Source of the DNA: Ptiloglossa arizonensis
Taxonomy: Eukaryota; Arthropoda; Insecta; Hymenoptera; Colletidae
Reading direction: 5' to 3'
Length of the DNA: 64,000 nt
Assembly: GCF_051014685.1 (NCBI RefSeq)
Contig: NC_135052.1
Span: forward strand, 7,221,105-7,285,104
The position numbers and the translations under genes are program-made. Under the pieces are notes generated by a model. That model saw only the letters and a program-made list of their open reading frames with translations. It searched no databases and had not been told where the DNA came from. Positions 62,101 through 64,000 of the stretch are shown here, one piece after another. The stretch's first letter is position 1, and every line of letters starts with the position of its first letter.

Positions 62101-63480
62101 TTAAATTTCTCGGTAAATGTACATTGGTTCGCTGCAAATCAATTGCAAAACTTAAAAATTGATATTTTAGAACCCGAATGAAGAGATTTTATTTTTCGCA
62201 TTTAGATATTATAATTCTATTCTATTCTCTATCAAAATCGAAATCTGTTTTGAATCTGTTGAACGCACGTGATATAGTTTCCGCCTAATAATTCATTAGA
62301 TACGACCACAGATAGAAAAAGCAAACAAGAAACAATCATCGATCGATGCAATCGACCGCGAATCAGAAAGTTAGAATAGCAGGTCTCATCAAAATGAAAT
62401 TACAGATGAACTATCACGTTCTAAAACCTAACGGATCAGTAGGAAGTGGATAGAATTGCCTGCTGTCGAGGAAGCGTGAACCCGGCAGAAGTTGCCGTGA
62501 GTAAATAACCGTGCAACAGTGATATTGACTTCCCACCAAAACAAAGAAAACGTATTCTAAGGTACCTGAAGAGTATCCTAATCCAAATATGTTTCCAAAT
62601 ATTATAAACTTATCGAGGAAATCCTTTCTTGTCGGTCGCTCGATAAATACTACACAGAAGAGTTTAGTACACAGATCGTTGTGCATTGAAGTATAGTAAA
62701 AATGAATTATAGTAGTGTTCTTAATTACACTACTCCGAAACTGAAAAAAAGATATTTTCCACTTTTCACGAACAAACGATAAAAATTGGAAAACTAAAGA
62801 TTGAAAAAGTCACGGTTATCCTAAGCACTATTCTATTTTTTCTGGTGCCATGAACAATCTTCTCGGATCAATATCGGTCGCAATTTTAAATCGAATCGAA
62901 CGATCCAAGCCATCGATCGACCCTTTTTAAGTCGTTTATTCATTTATGGTCGACAGAACTCATTATTTCGACGAGAACTTTGACACGATTAATTTAACAC
63001 GTTGATTACCACCCCTACGAGTTGATTCGCGGCTACGATTTATCATCGGACATCACCTACGAGCAAAAAAAAAAAATAAAAATCAGTACGTGTCGGAGAA
63101 CTGAATACTTATTAACAAAGAAATAAATAAGTAGCAAGTTTTCTCGTGGCTGATGCCTGGGCGAAGAGTTGCATAATTAATCATTTTCTTCCTTGGACAA
63201 ATTGGTTTCAAAAAATGGAGCGCCACCAGACAGCGTTCATTATATTGACTACATGAAAACCCCCTTACACCCTCGAAAGAAGTGCAAGTTTTTCAAAAAT
63301 TACTATCATTGTAAAAGAAGTCAAGGCTGTACAAACCGCGTGAGAAATATAACTGATCAGTGAAGTATAAGAACGAGTCGAGAAACACTAGGTCACCAGC
63401 CAATATTCAAAATGGCTGTCGCGAAAGACAATACGCGAACACGGAGTTGAATATCAATCAAATCTCGCGTCAGGGAGGAG
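59160..63480. other. Gene-poor stretch
   Basis: AT-rich, with a GC-richer block at 59.9-60.7 kb that shows no accepted frame. A minus frame at 62414-62686 (90 codons, hydrophobic N-terminal half) is unrecognised. Isolated donor-like sites occur near 61311 (minus) and 62505 (plus) without convincing exons. An A-run lies at 63066-63076. Confidence 0.45.
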
Positions 63481-63531
63481 AAGCTTGATGTAGTCGTTGA
63501 AATTTCACGAGATCCGTGATTCCCAACTGCC

Positions 63532-64000
63532 ATGAAAGGCTACGTGTACCCGACAAGGCTGTTTCAGGATCCAGTTTTTACGAAGAGAATACGTCTTCAC
63601 GACTGGTATCGCGTCTTCGAGGTGTATTTGACTCCCGAGGTCGTGGGTTCAGTGGCCGGTTGCAGAGTTCGCTTCCCCACGACTATTTCTCTCAAGATCG
63701 AGCAGCATGCTTTTTACGAGTGGGACGGGTACAAGGCACGATACGTACTTGTCCAGGTACTGCTTACACCTTACATCGCGACTCTGTCTTGTTCTACTTG
63801 CAGCTGGTTTATGGACGCTGCCACGTCGCTGTTCAGTCGCGCAAACTTACGGGGTTGAATGCGTGGCTCAGCAATACTCAGCACACGAAGAAGGCGGAGA
63901 CTTTTTGTTCCAATCGTATAAATCTCCGTAATACATTAATTCTTGCTCGGTTGAATGCGACCGTGCTTAACACTTTGAGCCTACCAGTGGTACCATTATC
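63532..64000 (+). CDS. Candidate two-exon gene, partial at right edge
   Basis: An ATG in good context (gccATGa) opens a 75-codon frame that ends at a phase-0 donor CAG|GTACTG (63756/63757). A strong acceptor (tctgtcttgttctacttgcag) ends at 63803. Joining the two keeps the frame open for a further 65 codons to the window edge, with no stop. Exon 1 encodes a hydrophilic, aromatic-rich stretch (for example LHDWYRVFEVYLTPEVVGSV). I recognise no domain. Against it, the intron would be only 47 nt, very short for an insect, and the unspliced frame ends at 63858 after 108 codons. On the minus strand a CCCC|GTAAGTTTG donor in the same region offers a competing reading. Confidence 0.25.

Noticed and set aside
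62414..62686. 90-codon minus-strand frame with hydrophobic stretch
   Set aside because: Considered as a membrane-protein exon, but no receptor or transporter motif was recognised and no supporting splice pair was found.

Overview
The window looks like nuclear DNA of an insect, most likely an aculeate hymenopteran such as a bee, though I cannot name a species. The reasons are composition and texture. The sequence is AT-rich overall but unusually rich in CpG (tcga, acgt and cgcg are everywhere). It has no bacterial gene organisation, many simple repeats, decayed DNA transposon ends and insect-style splice signals. There is no operon, CRISPR array, tRNA or rRNA gene that I can support.

No gene here can be named with confidence. 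The best-supported coding relic is the C-terminal part of a Mutator-like transposase on the minus strand (42567-43073). It sits inside an element whose ends I can define at 41999-43469 from imperfect terminal inverted repeats and similar 9-bp flanks. A second element with matched inverted ends and flanking TA lies at 17190-18072 (Tc1/mariner type, no visible transposase). A third, a 206-bp mariner-end MITE, lies at 44320-44525. More mariner-like ends occur at 985-1060, 38914-38940 and 51252-51327. Solo 'TACARGGTG' ends occur at 721, 8484, 31739, 38292 and 40644.

Three CpG-rich islands look like promoters or first exons: 11.1-12.35 kb (possible divergent first exons on both strands), 28.9-29.3 kb (minus) and 57.3-59.0 kb (minus, with a clean GTAAGT donor at 58402). 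Another CpG-rich block with a long GA tract covers 45.2-46.3 kb. Candidate coding pieces, all low confidence and of unknown family, are a terminal exon with a poly(A) signal (22600-22741), small ORFs at 12819 and 37706, a 216-codon frame at 43670-44320 that is cut off exactly at the MITE insertion, a minus-strand frame at 50479-50757, and a two-exon model running off the right edge (63532-64000).

Layout: 0-5.8 kb, AT-rich with a tandem duplication, mariner-end palindromes and a diverged repeat pair; 5.8-11.1 kb, featureless; 11.1-12.4 kb, CpG-rich promoter-like island; 12.4-28.9 kb, intron-like or intergenic, with the TIR element and the candidate terminal exon; 28.9-41.9 kb, mostly featureless; 42-44.5 kb, transposon cluster around an orphan ORF; 45-46.3 kb, CpG and GA island; 46-57 kb, gene-poor; 57-59 kb, first-exon island; 59-63.5 kb, gene-poor; then the edge model. 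The parts cannot be tied into one pathway. The picture is of long introns or intergenic DNA between genes that lie mainly outside the window.
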